A stretch of 29,856 nucleotides of DNA from Nemertoderma westbladi (GCA_032718475.1 JAUCBJ010004069.1:1-29856); one strand, 5' to 3'. Counted from the first letter of the stretch, positions 9,955-21,329 are shown. Numbers and translations are program-made. Notes: generated by a model not told the origin, from the sequence alone.

Positions 9955-12900
9955 ATGGAGAAAACAAATCATAGTAGTGAAGAAATTCGCCATAATTTAA
10001 TCTCAAACAGAACTGAATTTATAGAGAATACATTAGTGGATATCAATTTGTTAGCCCGTCTTCAACAGGATGGCATACTATCATTCGATGACATTCAAAG
10101 AATAAACTCTAAAGTAACCGACCAGGATAAAGCAGAAGCTCTACTTGAGATGATTCTTGATAAAGATTTACAAGATGGTGTACATTCCCTGTGTAAAGCT
10201 TTAAATGAAACTCTACAATCTCATATTTCGAAAATTATTGATCCGACAGACAGTATGAGAGTATTATATAATGGTAAAGGTGAAAGTCCAAATACCTTCG
10301 AATCAAATTTAACTGAAACACCAGAACATGTTCTAGAACGTTGGCTAGTTCCTAAGATTCCAGCGTTTCATATTCCACGAAAAGATTTAGTAACTCAAGT
10401 CCGAGACAACTTGAAGAAACTGAGAACTGCTAGTGGGTGGGTGGTTATCCATGGTATGGGTGGTCTGGGGAAGACAACCCTAGCTAAAGATTCCTTAAAC
10501 GATACAGAGATTATCAATACATTCCCAGGTGGTATATTTTGGATTTCGGTTGGACCAATTGGAAAAGAAACCATGCTACAGAAAATGAAAGAACTTTGCT
10601 TTCGCCTCGACCAAAAAAATGACCAACCCTTCAGTATTACATCATGCCATAATGCTCTGAAGGAACTTATATATAAGAAATATCCGAGATCACTGATAAT
10701 CCTAGATGATGTATGGGATTTAACAGTAATAGAAGCCTTTGATATCAACTGCCGAATTATGGTCACAACACGAGATGTAAATTGCATTCCTATGGATTAT
10801 CAAAATGTGTTTCGGGTTCCACTGGATAGAGGCTTAACTGATACTCAATGCTTGGAGTTACTGAGCAAGTGGATGGAGAAGGAACCAAGGAATGTTTCAA
10901 TGACAGAAGCTAAAAATGTAATTGCCAAGTGCAATGGATCACCATTGGCTATTAGTTTGGTTGGAGCAATGAAGAGGGATACACCAGAACTATCATGGAA
11001 ATATTTTGAAGATCGCCTAGTTAAATTAGATGCTTCTTTATTGAGTTATAACAAATCAATTAATATTACTATAGCAATTAGTATAGACCAGTTACCACAA
11101 GATCTTCAAGTTCTCTACTTCAAATTAGCTGTATTTAGTCAAGTTGAGTGTCTCGAATTCCATTCTGACATTGTAAGTAAGTTATGGGATTGTGATATCG
11201 AAGATACCATGGTGACCTTAAAAAAATTGTCAAATAAATCACTTATTTCTTATAATTCGCATTCTAAGTTTTGGTATTTACATCCACTGATAATGGCATA
11301 CATCGATGAAGAAGGAGATTCAACTGAGAATCATAAACACTTGGTAAAGATATATAAAGAGAAATGCCAAGGCGAATTTGGAAATTTATATGACGATGGG
11401 TATGTGCATGACTTCCTTGCCAGACATATGGCAAAAGCAAAACTCTGGGAAGAAAGACACCAATTATTAACCAACATTCTTTGGATTAAAACCAAAATAG
11501 AGATATGCGGCCCCTCAAGACTCATAGCTGATTACGACTTGGTTGACCATAAACATTCTGTGGAGCAATTACAGGAACAAACTGGTTACCGTTCTGTTAT
11601 AAAACGATTCTGCGCAAATCTCACTGGCAAATTCAGTTGTGATATAATTCAAATTGGATTGATGACAGAAAAAAGTTCAGATATTTATAAAAAGTCACGG
11701 AAAATTGCTGTTAAAGGTTAATTATTTTTAAATTGTCAGTATACAATAGTGAACAAAGTTATTTATTTTTTATACATATATCTATCATAATAAATAATAC
11801 TTAATCAATTAATGTTCCCTCAAGCTTTTACTTCAATTACATTTTTTCATTATTGGTAATCACAGAACAAACACAATGCCGTGTGTCAATTAAATACACC
11901 CTATATTTTTGTAATACATTTGAATTCTATTTCAATTTCAGACACGAAACTTTACTTTGATCTATGCAACCCCCTCAACAAAATCGTTGAGAAAACCGAA
12001 GGACAATTTTCAATGAAGTTACTAGAGGATTACGAAACCCGACAGACTTATGGAATTCAGTACTCCTCTGATGGAAAAACGATTCTGATTTATGTTGATA
12101 ACAAATTAATGATTTGTGATGCCGAAAGCGGGAAAAAGATTCTTACTGAAGATAAGATAAATATAAATTCATTTGTGTACGAAGCAAAATTATCTACTGA
12201 TGGTAAACGGATCTGTTATCGGACATTTGATGGTTCAGTTCAGATTCGGGATGCTACTGAAGGGGAATTAATATTTGAACACTTTGATTCTCATTCGATA
12301 ATAAACCAGGATGATATAACCAATCAGACTATTACAAACACTATCAACTTCCATCCCAAAGATTCCAACATAATTTGTTTTTCTTCCCAAAACGGATCAA
12401 TAACTTGTAAGTTTCCTGACTCACTTATAACTTTGGACTCCAACTTCTCTTCATGGGTGGGAGTTTTATTCTCAGCGAGTGGAAAATACTTAACCGGTTA
12501 CACAAATAATCAACCAGATATTAAAGTTTGGGACTTTATGAATTTGAATTCAATTCATGAGCCACTAGGAGTCTATAAGTTTAGTAAAACTGGTACAGAA
12601 TGTTTGGAATGGGTTTCAGACGAAACTATAATTGTAGTTTACAAAGATATTATTGACACAAAAAAGAAATGGCTCAGTGTATTTTTTCAGTGTTGGAATG
12701 TATTCAATTATAAGAAGGAATGGGGATGTTCTATATTTGCTGATTTCTACGACCTAGAGTTCCAGGGAATAAAATACATCAAGTCCAGTAATCTGGTACT
12801 GAGGAAAACGGGATGCCCACAATACGGGAGATCAGATATGGATCTCCTGGATGCCAACACCGGGAACATAATCCACCGAATGGGAGGCCATTCAACCCAC

Positions 12901-14109
12901 CCAATTAGGTTACCGTTAAATTGCGTCGATATCAGTCCTTCTGCACACAATCTGTGTTACTTGAATATGGGTAAAGATAATGTATTAAAGGTTATACCCG
13001 TCAGTACCAAATCATCCAGCAGTGGCATATCAACTGGATACTGGGGGTTTCGAGCGGATTTAGGTACGGAACCGGTGACCATAGCAGCGCATACATCGTA
13101 TTCGTTTCATATAATGGACATGGTGGGAAATATTAAACTAACTAAAGACGAAAAGAGTCCCATATGGGTGTTAATTGGATTAGAAAACCAACCGATTTTC
13201 GCTTACGGGTGTAGAAACGGTGTTATTCGGGTTTATTACAAAAATAACCTCATTAGTTTACCAACAACCTCTGCTGACCATATAGAAGAGTTGGTTTTTG
13301 CTGCTCCATCGAACTATTTAGTTAGCGCGGCGGCTGATAAACTCAGTGTGTGGAGTTATAAAGACTCTGTTGAATTATTATGCGAATTTTACCCCAATCG
13401 TGGGTCTATAATTAGGCAGTTAGTAGCATTGAATAGTAGCAACACTGTAGCAACCCTAGATGAGAGTGGTGAACTAGTTCTTACCAATATTTTAACTGGG
13501 AAACATTCGGTTGTGGATTATAAATTCCCAGTTGTGTACTGGTTGACTGTTTTACCGGATTCTAAAAATATTCTTGTTTATACGCGCTCCAGTTATAAAA
13601 GTGTACCCAGTTGGATAGTAAAAGTAACTGACAATGGATTGCAGTTTAATGAATTAGGGACTTTCAGTTTTTCAGCAATCGGATTCTCTCCTAACAATTG
13701 TTCCTATTTAGCCGTAGCAAAGGGTTCAGTTGTACTAGTTTATACTAAAGACGGAATTCCATTACAAATAAATAATAATACTTTGACTAAAGATGATTCT
13801 GATTTTAAAATAGAATCTTGTAATTGGGTTGAACAATTATCCAGTATTACTGGTTATAATTATATATGTTCTGCTTTATTTAACAATATGGAAGGAGTCA
13901 GAGCTCTGAATTTTGTAAACAAAGATTCCGATACGATTATTATTAGAGGTGAATTAAATATTTCGTTATATTCAGTTGGAGGTGAATTTTTACAAAAACT
14001 TCCAATCAGGGGTCGTTATTCCATTAGCTGTTCTTTAAGTTCATTGAAGTTTATCGTTTTTAGTGAGGACCGTGACATTTATATATTCAAACCTCTAACT
14101 GGAATTTAA
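9955..14109 (+). CDS. APAF1: APAF1-like apoptosome protein (CARD, NB-ARC, WD40), two exons
   Basis: Exons 9955-11716 and 11942-14109 join in phase 1 to give 1309 residues (human APAF1 is about 1250). Residues 1-90 form a CARD with 'LLARLQQDGILS' and 'KAEALLEMI' helices. The NB-ARC domain has the P-loop GMGGLGKTT at 167-175 (K173), Walker B LIILDDVW at 247-254, VTTR ending at R273, and GSPLA at 328-332. A winged helix keeps the nucleotide-sensing histidine (H443), but the next residue is proline instead of the usual aspartate. The helical domain 2 block WIKTKIEICGPSRLI starts at W510. The second exon is about 720 residues of degenerate WD40 repeats, for example IKVWD near 781, enough for two propellers. 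The family assembles a caspase-activating platform in the cytosol when cytochrome c binds the propellers; whether that ligand applies here is unknown. No transmembrane or caspase domain is present. The ATG at 9955 is chosen because it immediately precedes the CARD. Confidence 0.93.
11717..11941 (+). other. phase-1 intron of the APAF1-like gene
   Basis: The donor is AAAG|GTTAAT at 11716/11717 and the acceptor is TTTCAATTTCAG, ending at 11941. The first reading frame would otherwise stop two bases after the donor (TAA 11719-11721). Joining G at 11716 to AC at 11942-11943 makes an aspartate codon and keeps the frame. The residues on either side (YKKSRKIAVK and DTKLYFDLCN) align with a continuous segment at the end of helical domain 2 in human APAF1. 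The apparent GTG-initiated start of the second open frame at 11881 is therefore intronic. Confidence 0.9.
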
Positions 14110-15244
14110 CCTCGGTTGTTAATAATTCTATATGGTTATTGTGAATTTAATTTTTGTTTAACCATAAAATATAATTATTATTATCAATGTTGTTAATTCA
14201 AAATCTAATCTAGTTTGTGCACTAAAAGAAATCAAATCAAGGCCAAATCAAAAACAGTCCGGGACTTTCCTAAGGTGAATTATTAATTAAGATAACGTGC
14301 CACAGTAACCTGCTATTATCCCTTAATTTATATTTTAACATTGAGACGAAATATTAATTAGCCGAGATGTTAATTGCTTCCTATTTTTGTACAATTATGA
14401 AAACATGAGCCCTAAGAGTAGGCCATTGCGTTTATCACTGCATAACAACTTTGATTCTTGCTAATATTTTATGTTATAATTAATTATCAATATTATATTC
14501 TTTATGAGCTATAAAAATATTATAATTTATAACATCACTGAATATATTATTTATAGCGGATATATTAGGCATATATAATTCATAGTTGCTTTACTAATAA
14601 TTCGGTTATATTAGCAATATCTAGCAGAGTATTAGGTAATCTCGAACGCAAATTGGTGGTCTCATATTAAATATAACTTGTATATAGTTTATCGTTTTGG
14701 TTAGATACTGTAATATCTGCATTGTAAACAGCTTCTTCCTATAATATTTTTAATCTAATATTATTGTTTTAACCCCCAAAACATTCAGTCAGTTTCTATA
14801 GTATTATTTATTCCATAATTTATTGTAACATTACTCAACGCCGTTAGTATTAACATCGAGTTGTTATTTAGCACTTTACAACCTTAGAGGACATTATCAT
14901 TGTATTGGCCTGTACATTTAGTATTGTATTTGGTGTTAGTAGTTAAGTAATGTCCCGTTAGCGGACATTACTTAACGCCGTCATTGGTTACTACGTTACC
15001 ACCTATTGCATTACCCACCGGTAGCTATAGCTATTAATATATTTGGGGTATAGCTATTAATATCCAGTAGCTATAAACTATTAACATGGCACCAATTGCT
15101 ACCATGAAGATAAGCTAAATTATTTATAACATAATTTATGTAATTTTTACATTCATTTATTATGCAGCGACTAATATAATTTGTCCAGTTTCTATCACTT
15201 ATACTATATGTACAATAATTTCGCAATGATACAATTTTGGAATA
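14110..15244. other. AT-rich intergenic region with decayed dispersed repeats
   Basis: No gene. 14290-14375 is a diverged third copy of the arm of the foldback element at 18583-19740 (AACGTGCCACAGTAACCTGC, then TTAACATTGAGACG). 14573-14620 matches 26066-26105 almost exactly (ATAATTCATAGTTGCTTTAC then TAATAATTCGGTTATATTAG). 14690-14745 resembles 28200-28260. A clear canonical AATAAA just after the APAF1-like stop was not seen; ATAAAATATAA near 14165 may serve. Confidence 0.6.
14942..14976. repeat. perfect 14-bp inverted repeat (hairpin)
   Basis: GTTAAGTAATGTCC at 14942-14955 is followed by a 7-base spacer and its exact reverse complement at 14963-14976. It could be a mobile-element end or a simple foldback. 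There is no T-run after it and no adjacent gene end, so a terminator role is not supported. Confidence 0.8.
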
Positions 15245-18200
15245 AAACTACATACATACTTGTTGCAAAGTACTTTACAGTATTCTGATCCTCGTGGCTT
15301 TATTTTCACTCACTCATTAACGTTTGTTCGTGTAACAAAGCCACTCGGATCATCACACTGTAAAGTGCTACTACTAGGATCGGCATGCTGCATTGCAGCT
15401 GCATTTTTAAGAATGCTGTGCCGGCTTGTCAACAAAATTGCACCGCCACAACTCCCTATCACCCATGACATTTGCTAGATCATCCACATCTTTAAGGCCA
15501 CTGTCCTTTAAGATGCGTCTCAAGAAAGTCATGGGCTGTGCACCATGCTTATTCACTCCATGAGGCTGCCAAAGTACAAGTTATGCACTGGCTGGTCTTC
15601 ACGGCGAAAGCAATGTCCTGCAAAGCGGAGGCGATTTTGTTCTAGTGTCAAGCTTGGGGGAACCAATAAGACACCTCCAATGTTATATAGTGTCTGGTTG
15701 GAGATGTGTGCATTGTACTTGACACAATGAACCCGGCGTAGCATTCTTGTGAATGTGCCATCCAGAGATTTGGTGTCCTCAGCAGTTAGAGCCCAGCATG
15801 GACTCCCGTAGAGGAGTACTGGAACTACTGCTGCTCTAAATAATCGGACCTTAAGTTTCCGATTAATTCTCGGTGACTTCCAAATCCTGGAAAGCCTATT
15901 CAAGGCTGCCCATGCCTTTCCCTTACGTATTCGAAGGTCCTCACCTGACTTCCGGATCCATGAACCCAGGTAACAGAAGTCGTCCACATGCTCAAGCATA
16001 CCATCCTTTAAGCTTATGCTCATCCGATCAGAGACTTGCTGAGGACTTTCAAAGTTAACTGTCAGAATTTTGGTCTTTCTGGAGTTAATAAAAAGACCAA
16101 CACTAGAAGCAGCATGTTCTAATGAGCTGAGGAGCCGTTGGGCTCCCTCTAATGATTCTGAGAGTACTCCTAAGTCATCAGCAAAGTCTAGATCAGTTAG
16201 GTACTTGACAGGATTTCCTCGACTTCTGGAGCCAGTAGGTGGAGTTATCATCACCCCATCATCATTATGATGATCTAGGGACATGCGTAGAACATAGTCA
16301 ACCACAATAATGAACAAGAATGGTGCAAGTGTGTCTCCTTGGAGGACGCCCCATAACACTTCAAATGGTTCTGTGTCACCGTCAACAGTAGACACAAATG
16401 TTGTCGAACCATCGTATACTGATCTGATTGCTGCAATAATTTCATCAGGAATCCCATATAATGAAAGTATGCTGAACATACGTGAGCGAGAGACTGAATC
16501 AAAGGCCTTGAAGAAGTCAACAAAGATAACAGCCAGATGCCTGTCTTTCTTTTTTGATAATTCTTCAATTATCCTTCTAAGTGCCAAAATGGGCTCCATG
16601 GTCCCACGACCTTTACGGAACCCATTCTGATTTCCACGGAGCAGTCTCTCAATGGGATCCCTGATGCGATTTAATAGAATCCTATTGTATAGCTTTGCAG
16701 CAATCGAGATCAATGAGATTCCCCGAAAAGAACCATAGAGTGTTAGGTTGCCCTTCTTGGGAACTGGCACCAACTTATTTGTTTTCATTTCTTGAGGGAC
16801 TCTTGTTGTACGGTACATGTCTACTATGATGGGATAGATGAGCTTTAAACACTCAGGTATTTTAAAGACCTCAGGGGGAACACCATCTACTCCACTGGCA
16901 CGATTGGTCTTAATGCTCTTTGCAGCAGCCTTCACTTCTGCAAAGGAGATATCGCCAATGGGAATATCTGGGAGTACAGACTCAGACACCTTTACTTCTA
17001 TAAAGTTATCAGGCAATACCCTGTCATTATTGAGGAGCTTTTCAAAGTGGGCTTTCCAACCATTGAGGCGATAGGCAGGTGATTCAGCCTTAACCTTGGT
17101 GGTTGGATGGCTTTTCCGCCCAGTAAGCAGATTGATCGATTTCCATGCCTGGGATGATTGCCTGCTGTCGTCAGCATCATTGATAGCATCAACTTGTTGG
17201 TTTATTAGCTCCTGTAGATTAACAGAGTACTGCCTGTTCAGGGACCTAGATGCAGCCTTAACTGCATTCTTGGCCGCTGTAGTCTGTTTGAGTCGGGACT
17301 CTTTCTGCGCCTTATGAAGATCATTTCGGCACTTTTGAATTTTGTTGTCAGTCCAGGGGGCCCTTTGCTTGTTTCGAGGGTATACAGGAACTGTTTCTGC
17401 AGCTGCTAACTTAACTGCTTCTGTAAAGGCAGTATAGCCCTCACAGTGATCTGCCACCTCAGAGGCAAGAGCCTCATACGTGTTGCTCAGCTGTAGTGTG
17501 AAGCTGGATCTCACACTTGACTGTTGCAACAGAGAGGACCAGTCATGCCGCGGCAAGGCTGATTTCGTTGTTCTGCTAGCACGCAGACTAAGTCTTACCT
17601 TGGCCACAATAAGGCGGTGATCACTGGAGAAGAGTCGAAGTGTAAATGCATTACAGTCTTGTATAGAGCTCCTGTATTTCCTACGAAACAGAATATGGTC
17701 TATCTGGGACTTGTGACCACTGGGTCCACTATGAGTCCATAGCTTTCCAGTTCGCTTCTTGAACTGGGTTCCAGCCGAAAACAATCCATTTCCAGAGATA
17801 AAATCCTGAAGATGGACAGAATTTCGGTTAACACTATTGCTATAGACCCAGGGCGATGTAGGTGATTGATGCAGACTTGCATTAAAGTCTCCCAGGAATG
17901 TTAAGAATGCATGCTGATCCACTCCATCAGTAGCTGCTTGTAGATTGTGGTAGAAATTTTCCACCTCCTCTACAGGGGCAACACTAGTTGGAGAGTAGCA
18001 CACAATCAGAACCACCTTAGGAAACTTCTTAGCCAGTCTTCCAGAACATGAGAAGTGGCAACGGATGATGCGGTTAGAGATTTGGTCTATTTTGTCCAAT
18101 GCTGCATGTGCAGTTGGATTCATCAATAGACCAATTCCACCATTGCCACTATCATCTGCTGACGCGAGGGCGAGTCGCCAACCGCCCCCCATGTCCTTAA

Positions 18201-18410
18201 TCAGAACCTCATCAGTCTGTCCAGTCTGCATTCGGTGCTCTTGAACACCCACTGCGCTAAGAGAAAGCTTATCTGCCAAGGCAGTCAGCTCACCTTGTCG
18301 CATTGGGGACCCGAGTGTTAGGGTGTTTACTGAGGCTAGTCTAGTGACTTGCCTCAGATTCACCAATGGCTTTGTTGGTCGGGGTGGAACATGAGAGTAG
18401 CCTCCAACTC
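15245..18410 (-). mobile_element. near-full-length non-LTR retrotransposon (APE + RT, RTE-like)
   Basis: The element includes one large ORF of about 985 codons, a 3' untranslated part of roughly 160 bp with AATAAA-like sequence, and a short 5' leader of which only the coding frame can be followed. Only one ORF with an APE endonuclease and RT, and no RNase H, is visible, which suits the RTE group; related clades are possible. The 3' end lies somewhere around 15245. No target-site duplication was identified. The fragment at 6853-7340 is a second, 5'-truncated copy in the opposite orientation. Confidence 0.85.
15407..18366 (-). pseudogene. retrotransposon ORF: APE endonuclease + reverse transcriptase, one frameshift
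   Basis: The uninterrupted part runs 18366-15553 (937 residues). The N-terminal AP-endonuclease-like domain has Q42-E43 in VQEHR, GDFN at 159-162, QIDHIL at 221-226 and the terminal SDH at 248-250. The RT spans roughly 480-800: GVDGVPPE near 492, VDFFKAFDSV at 616-625, GVLQGDTLAPFLF near 673 and the catalytic FADD at 728-731. The thumb region ends with RLRFAGHCFRRED. Near 15590 the frame is lost and stops at 15553. One frame over, the sequence continues VLWQPHGVNKHG to a TAA at 15407-15409. The other copy in this window has one more base at that place and reads straight through, so this copy carries a one-base deletion. No ATG opens the frame; 18366 is TTG and the frame is open further upstream without a methionine, so the true start is unresolved. 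Confidence 0.9.
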
Positions 18411-18471
18411 TAGAAAAATAAAGTGCTACTTTACAAACAAGTATTTAAATAGTTATTATTATTGCAGATAC

Positions 18472-18488
18472 GGGGGGGGGGGGGGGGG
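18472..18488. repeat. poly-G tract (17 G) after CAGATAC
   Basis: A pure G run directly follows GCAGATAC. Two other homopolymer G tracts (22635-22665, and the minus-strand view of 26040-26059) also follow CAGATA. This one separates the retrotransposon's 5' side from a cluster of GGACGCAA motifs at 18493, 18532 and 18555. Confidence 0.9.
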
Positions 18489-18797
18489 ATGCTGGACGCA
18501 ATAAATATTCATCCCTCACCAGGGGAAATTGGACGCAAATAACAGTATAACGGGAAATTGGACGCAAAAAACACTAAACACTATTGTGTTTAGTTCATTG
18601 TTTTGGTTTAAATAACGTGTCACTGTAACCTGCTGCTTTCCCTAAATTGAGAATTTAACATTGAAGCGGGATATTAATTCGCCAAGGTTCCGGCTCCAGC
18701 CCACCCCCCCCCCCCCTTTCTCTATTATTGATTAATAGCTTTTAACACTGGTCTATTAATTATAATTATAATTGCTAATTTACTATTTAGATTTGTG

Positions 18798-18943
18798 CCA
18801 CAGACTATGCCTCACTACGCAGTGAGGCACAGACTATTCCTCACTGAGGATGTGAGGGACAGACTATGCCTCACTGAGGCATAGTCTGTGCCTTACTGCG
18901 CAGTATGGCATACCTCAGTGCCTCAGTGAGGTACAGACTATGG
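18798..18943. repeat. palindromic cluster of 'ACAGACTATGCCTCA' motifs
   Basis: The motif ACAGACTATGCCTCACTGAG is repeated several times in both orientations within 146 bp. The best arm pair is CAGACTATGCCTCA (18860-18873), one base, then its exact reverse complement (18875-18888). CACTACGCAGTG-like inner palindromes add further stems. The cluster could fold into a multi-armed cruciform. It sits inside the foldback element and has no gene-like content. Confidence 0.9.
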
Positions 18944-19110
18944 TCTATAATTATAATTATAATTGCTACTTTACTATTCACCAATAATGAATTTTACATA
19001 ATATCACTTATTGTTGATATAATAGCGTTTATTTCAGCCCTATTATATTTTATCGCTATTATATATTACTCAAGAATTTATAACTGGTTTAGGAATAATT
19101 AAGTACCAAT
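18938..19110 (+). repeat. dispersed AT-rich repeat, copy 1
   Basis: From TATAATTATAATTGCTACTT through CCTATTATATTTTATCGC to GGTTTAGGAATAATTAAGTA, this block matches 28390-28560 in the same orientation with few differences. A hydrophobic open frame of 65 codons overlaps it, but the second copy is interrupted by stops, so it is a non-coding repeat. Diverged pieces are also seen at 18725-18780. Confidence 0.8.
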
Positions 19111-19642
19111 TTTATATTGTTGATACAATAATAATTCTTTATAAATAATTTTCTACACAAGAAATTATCACTTAATATAATATTGTTTATCGCTACTGAA
19201 ATATAATTTTATAGGATGTATTTATGATTTATATAATGCTACAATAATAGTTTAGCACCTAGAATATCATTTTATTATGATATTGACTTTTATTGATTGA
19301 TTATCAATAAAATTAGTATTGATTATTGACAATTTAAATTATTATTACCCCATTCGCATGCAGACTGCTATGTAGTGCTATTATAATATTTTTATTTACC
19401 AATTAAATTATTAACATAAATTAACCTTGTATATGTATGTATTAAATTTAGTTTGGAAATATCATATGAATCTTTAATAAACTCATAGTGTAAATTAGTT
19501 TTATTGTTGATAAAATAAAGTTAATTATTACTAATTTATCGATGTTATTTTATAATTTATTTGACTTGGGGGACTAATGAGTTAATTAATTGTTATGTGT
19601 TATAATTCGAGTCAGGGGGGAAACTGGACGCAAACGAATGCG
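19111..19642. other. AT-rich interior of the foldback element
   Basis: Low-complexity AT-rich DNA without open frame, ending in GGGGGGAAACTGGACGCAAA just outside the right inverted arm. Nothing else recognised. Confidence 0.5.
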
Positions 19643-20147
19643 CCTTGGCGAATTAATATCCCGTCTCAATGTTAATTTCTCAATTTAGGGATAGGAGCAG
19701 GTTACAGTTATTTTAACCAAAACAATAAACTAAACACAATAGAACAGGTTACAGTTTTAGTGCAGTCAAAATAGGTGAAATAAGGCTCGGACAAATTGCA
19801 ACAGAATTTAATTTAATATTTTCTAGGCCCAATTTTATGCTTACCAACATATCAAAAATCGGCCCAAATCGAGTTGTTGGAACTTGGATAAAAATACCAT
19901 TTCACCATGGCAACAGAAAGTCATACATAAATCACCCCTTTCCTATAATCCTACGGAATTCTAACCTTGAACTACCCCACCCAAATCACAATTAGGAAAC
20001 TCTGTAATTATATTGTCCTGAAGCATAAATGTTTTTTTCTCGATTCTGCATTGAAGTGGAAAAGCAGTTGTCCTGTAACCTAGGTAATAAGAAAATAATA
20101 TCACCTATAATGTTTCTTCAGTTCAATTATGGTTACTATTATTTTAA

Positions 20148-20862
20148 GGGGGGTATCACCGTGATCTTTAACTAAGAAAAGTGAGTATGGATACCTTCAC
20201 AAACTATTTTGTTCGAAAAATATGGGACTTTTTGTGCAAGTCGGATTTTTTCAAAATTTGGATAGATTTTGCGGATTTTTATGACAAATATCTCATGTAG
20301 AAAGATCTGTAGTACCAACCGGGTTGCAGTTCTCGGTCCAAGAGTTTGGTCCAATGAACCTAGATATGTAGACTAAGTTCTGTGAAAATTTCAACACAAA
20401 ATTGTTGTTTTTGAAAAATTTATGAGGGTTTTAGTATGTTCGGGTTATATTTCGGGCATCATATATTTTGAGATTGACAAAGAGAAGCAGTTACACAATG
20501 GATCATAGAACATTCAAATGGACATATTTTACAAAACCAATACTAAGGATTGTAGCTGAACATTTTGGTATATGTTTGATAAAAATTGAGTAAAAAATAA
20601 AAAAGTAGTAGGGAATTTAGTGATAAAAAATGTAAAAATTGACAAAGTGAGAAAAATTTTGTTTTATACGGAGAGTCATGAATATAAGCAATAAATTATG
20701 TTGTTGAAAAGTTATGTTTTGTGGTGGAAAATTATTCAATGGTAAAAACCGATGTCACCACATGAAAGCCCTTCTATGAAACCACGAAGGTATAAGAAAA
20801 AACAATTTCAACAATTTTTAGAAAATTTGAAAATTTAGCAGTCGCTTGGGGTGATACCCCCC
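20148..20862. mobile_element. piggyBac-type MITE, 715 bp, TTAA target duplication
   Basis: The ends are perfect 13-bp inverted repeats, GGGGGGTATCACC at 20148-20160 and GGTGATACCCCCC at 20850-20862. TTAA lies directly outside both (20144-20147 and 20863-20866). The inverted-repeat copy at 24803-25891 has the same flanks joined through a single TTAA (near 25410), which is the empty site. The interior has no transposase, only a shadow open frame of 60 codons. TTAA target choice and G/C-rich short TIRs are typical of the piggyBac superfamily; that assignment rests on the target site only. Confidence 0.9.
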
Positions 20863-20946
20863 TTAAAAAGAAACCCATTTAGGATCTAGAACCTCACATG
20901 TTGCTATGTTCAGACCATAATTTGCCAGCCAATCATGTAATTTCCT

Positions 20947-20960
20947 GTTGCCATGGCAAC
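20947..20960. promoter_or_regulatory. perfect X-box-like palindrome (RFX consensus)
   Basis: GTTGCCATGGCAAC fits the RFX-family X-box consensus exactly. A second match, GTTACCATAGCAAC, is at 21079-21092. The reverse copy of the element has GTTGCTATGGTAAC at 25184-25197. Being inside a mobile element, their use by the host is speculative. Confidence 0.4.
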
Positions 20961-21329
20961 CAAAATTATTATTTAATATGTGAAAATTCCATCGGAAATA
21001 TTTTATATCTATTTCAGATGCACATCAATATGTTACATAGTCAACATTCATGATCACAAGCGAAGTCATTATTATGTTGTTACCATAGCAACGGGCATTT
21101 TTTAGTATTTATGTCGTTTTAGTAACGTATTTGGTATTTTTATTGACATTAGAAGTGAATCATATTAAAGATTATTGAACAAAATTGTGTGGAGTCTGCT
21201 ACAGTTATTTTACTTAACAAAGTCTTGAATTTTGACCATAGCAACGGAAGTTTTGATCCTAATCCGGGGTCTTTTAGTACCAACATCGCGTTTTTAACGT
21301 GATACATGTTTTTTAATGAGCTTTGACGT

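Larger units (their letters stand above)
18583..19740. mobile_element. AT-rich foldback / MITE-like element with about 100-bp inverted arms
   Basis: 18583-18687 and 19643-19740 are inverted copies: ATTGTGTTTAGTTCATTGTT and ACTGTAACCTGCTGCTTTCC on the left reappear reverse-complemented on the right with modest divergence, ending at GCCAAGG / CCTTGGC. A GGACGCAAA motif lies outside each arm (18532 and 18555; 19625). Between the arms lie a 14-base C run (18704-18717), a palindromic cluster and an AT-rich repeat shared with 28390-28560. No coding capacity is visible, so it is non-autonomous. A third, diverged copy of the arm is at 14290-14375. Clear target-site duplications were not seen. Confidence 0.7.

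Noticed and set aside
10395-10787. 130-codon minus-strand frame
   Set aside because: Antisense shadow of the NB-ARC coding exon with no domain of its own.
11881-11941. GTG start of a separate WD40 gene
   Set aside because: The first residues lie in the intron; the acceptor AG at 11940-11941 and phase agreement with the upstream exon explain the frame better.
14942-14976. transcription terminator hairpin
   Set aside because: Intrinsic hairpin terminators are not expected for animal polymerase II genes, no T run follows, and the nearest gene ends more than 800 bp away.
15260-17317. several plus-strand frames of 60-106 codons
   Set aside because: All are shadows of the minus-strand retrotransposon ORF or its 3' untranslated part.
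18905-19102. 65-residue hydrophobic membrane protein
   Set aside because: It lies in a dispersed AT-rich repeat whose second copy at 28390-28560 has stops; hydrophobicity follows from AT-rich codons.
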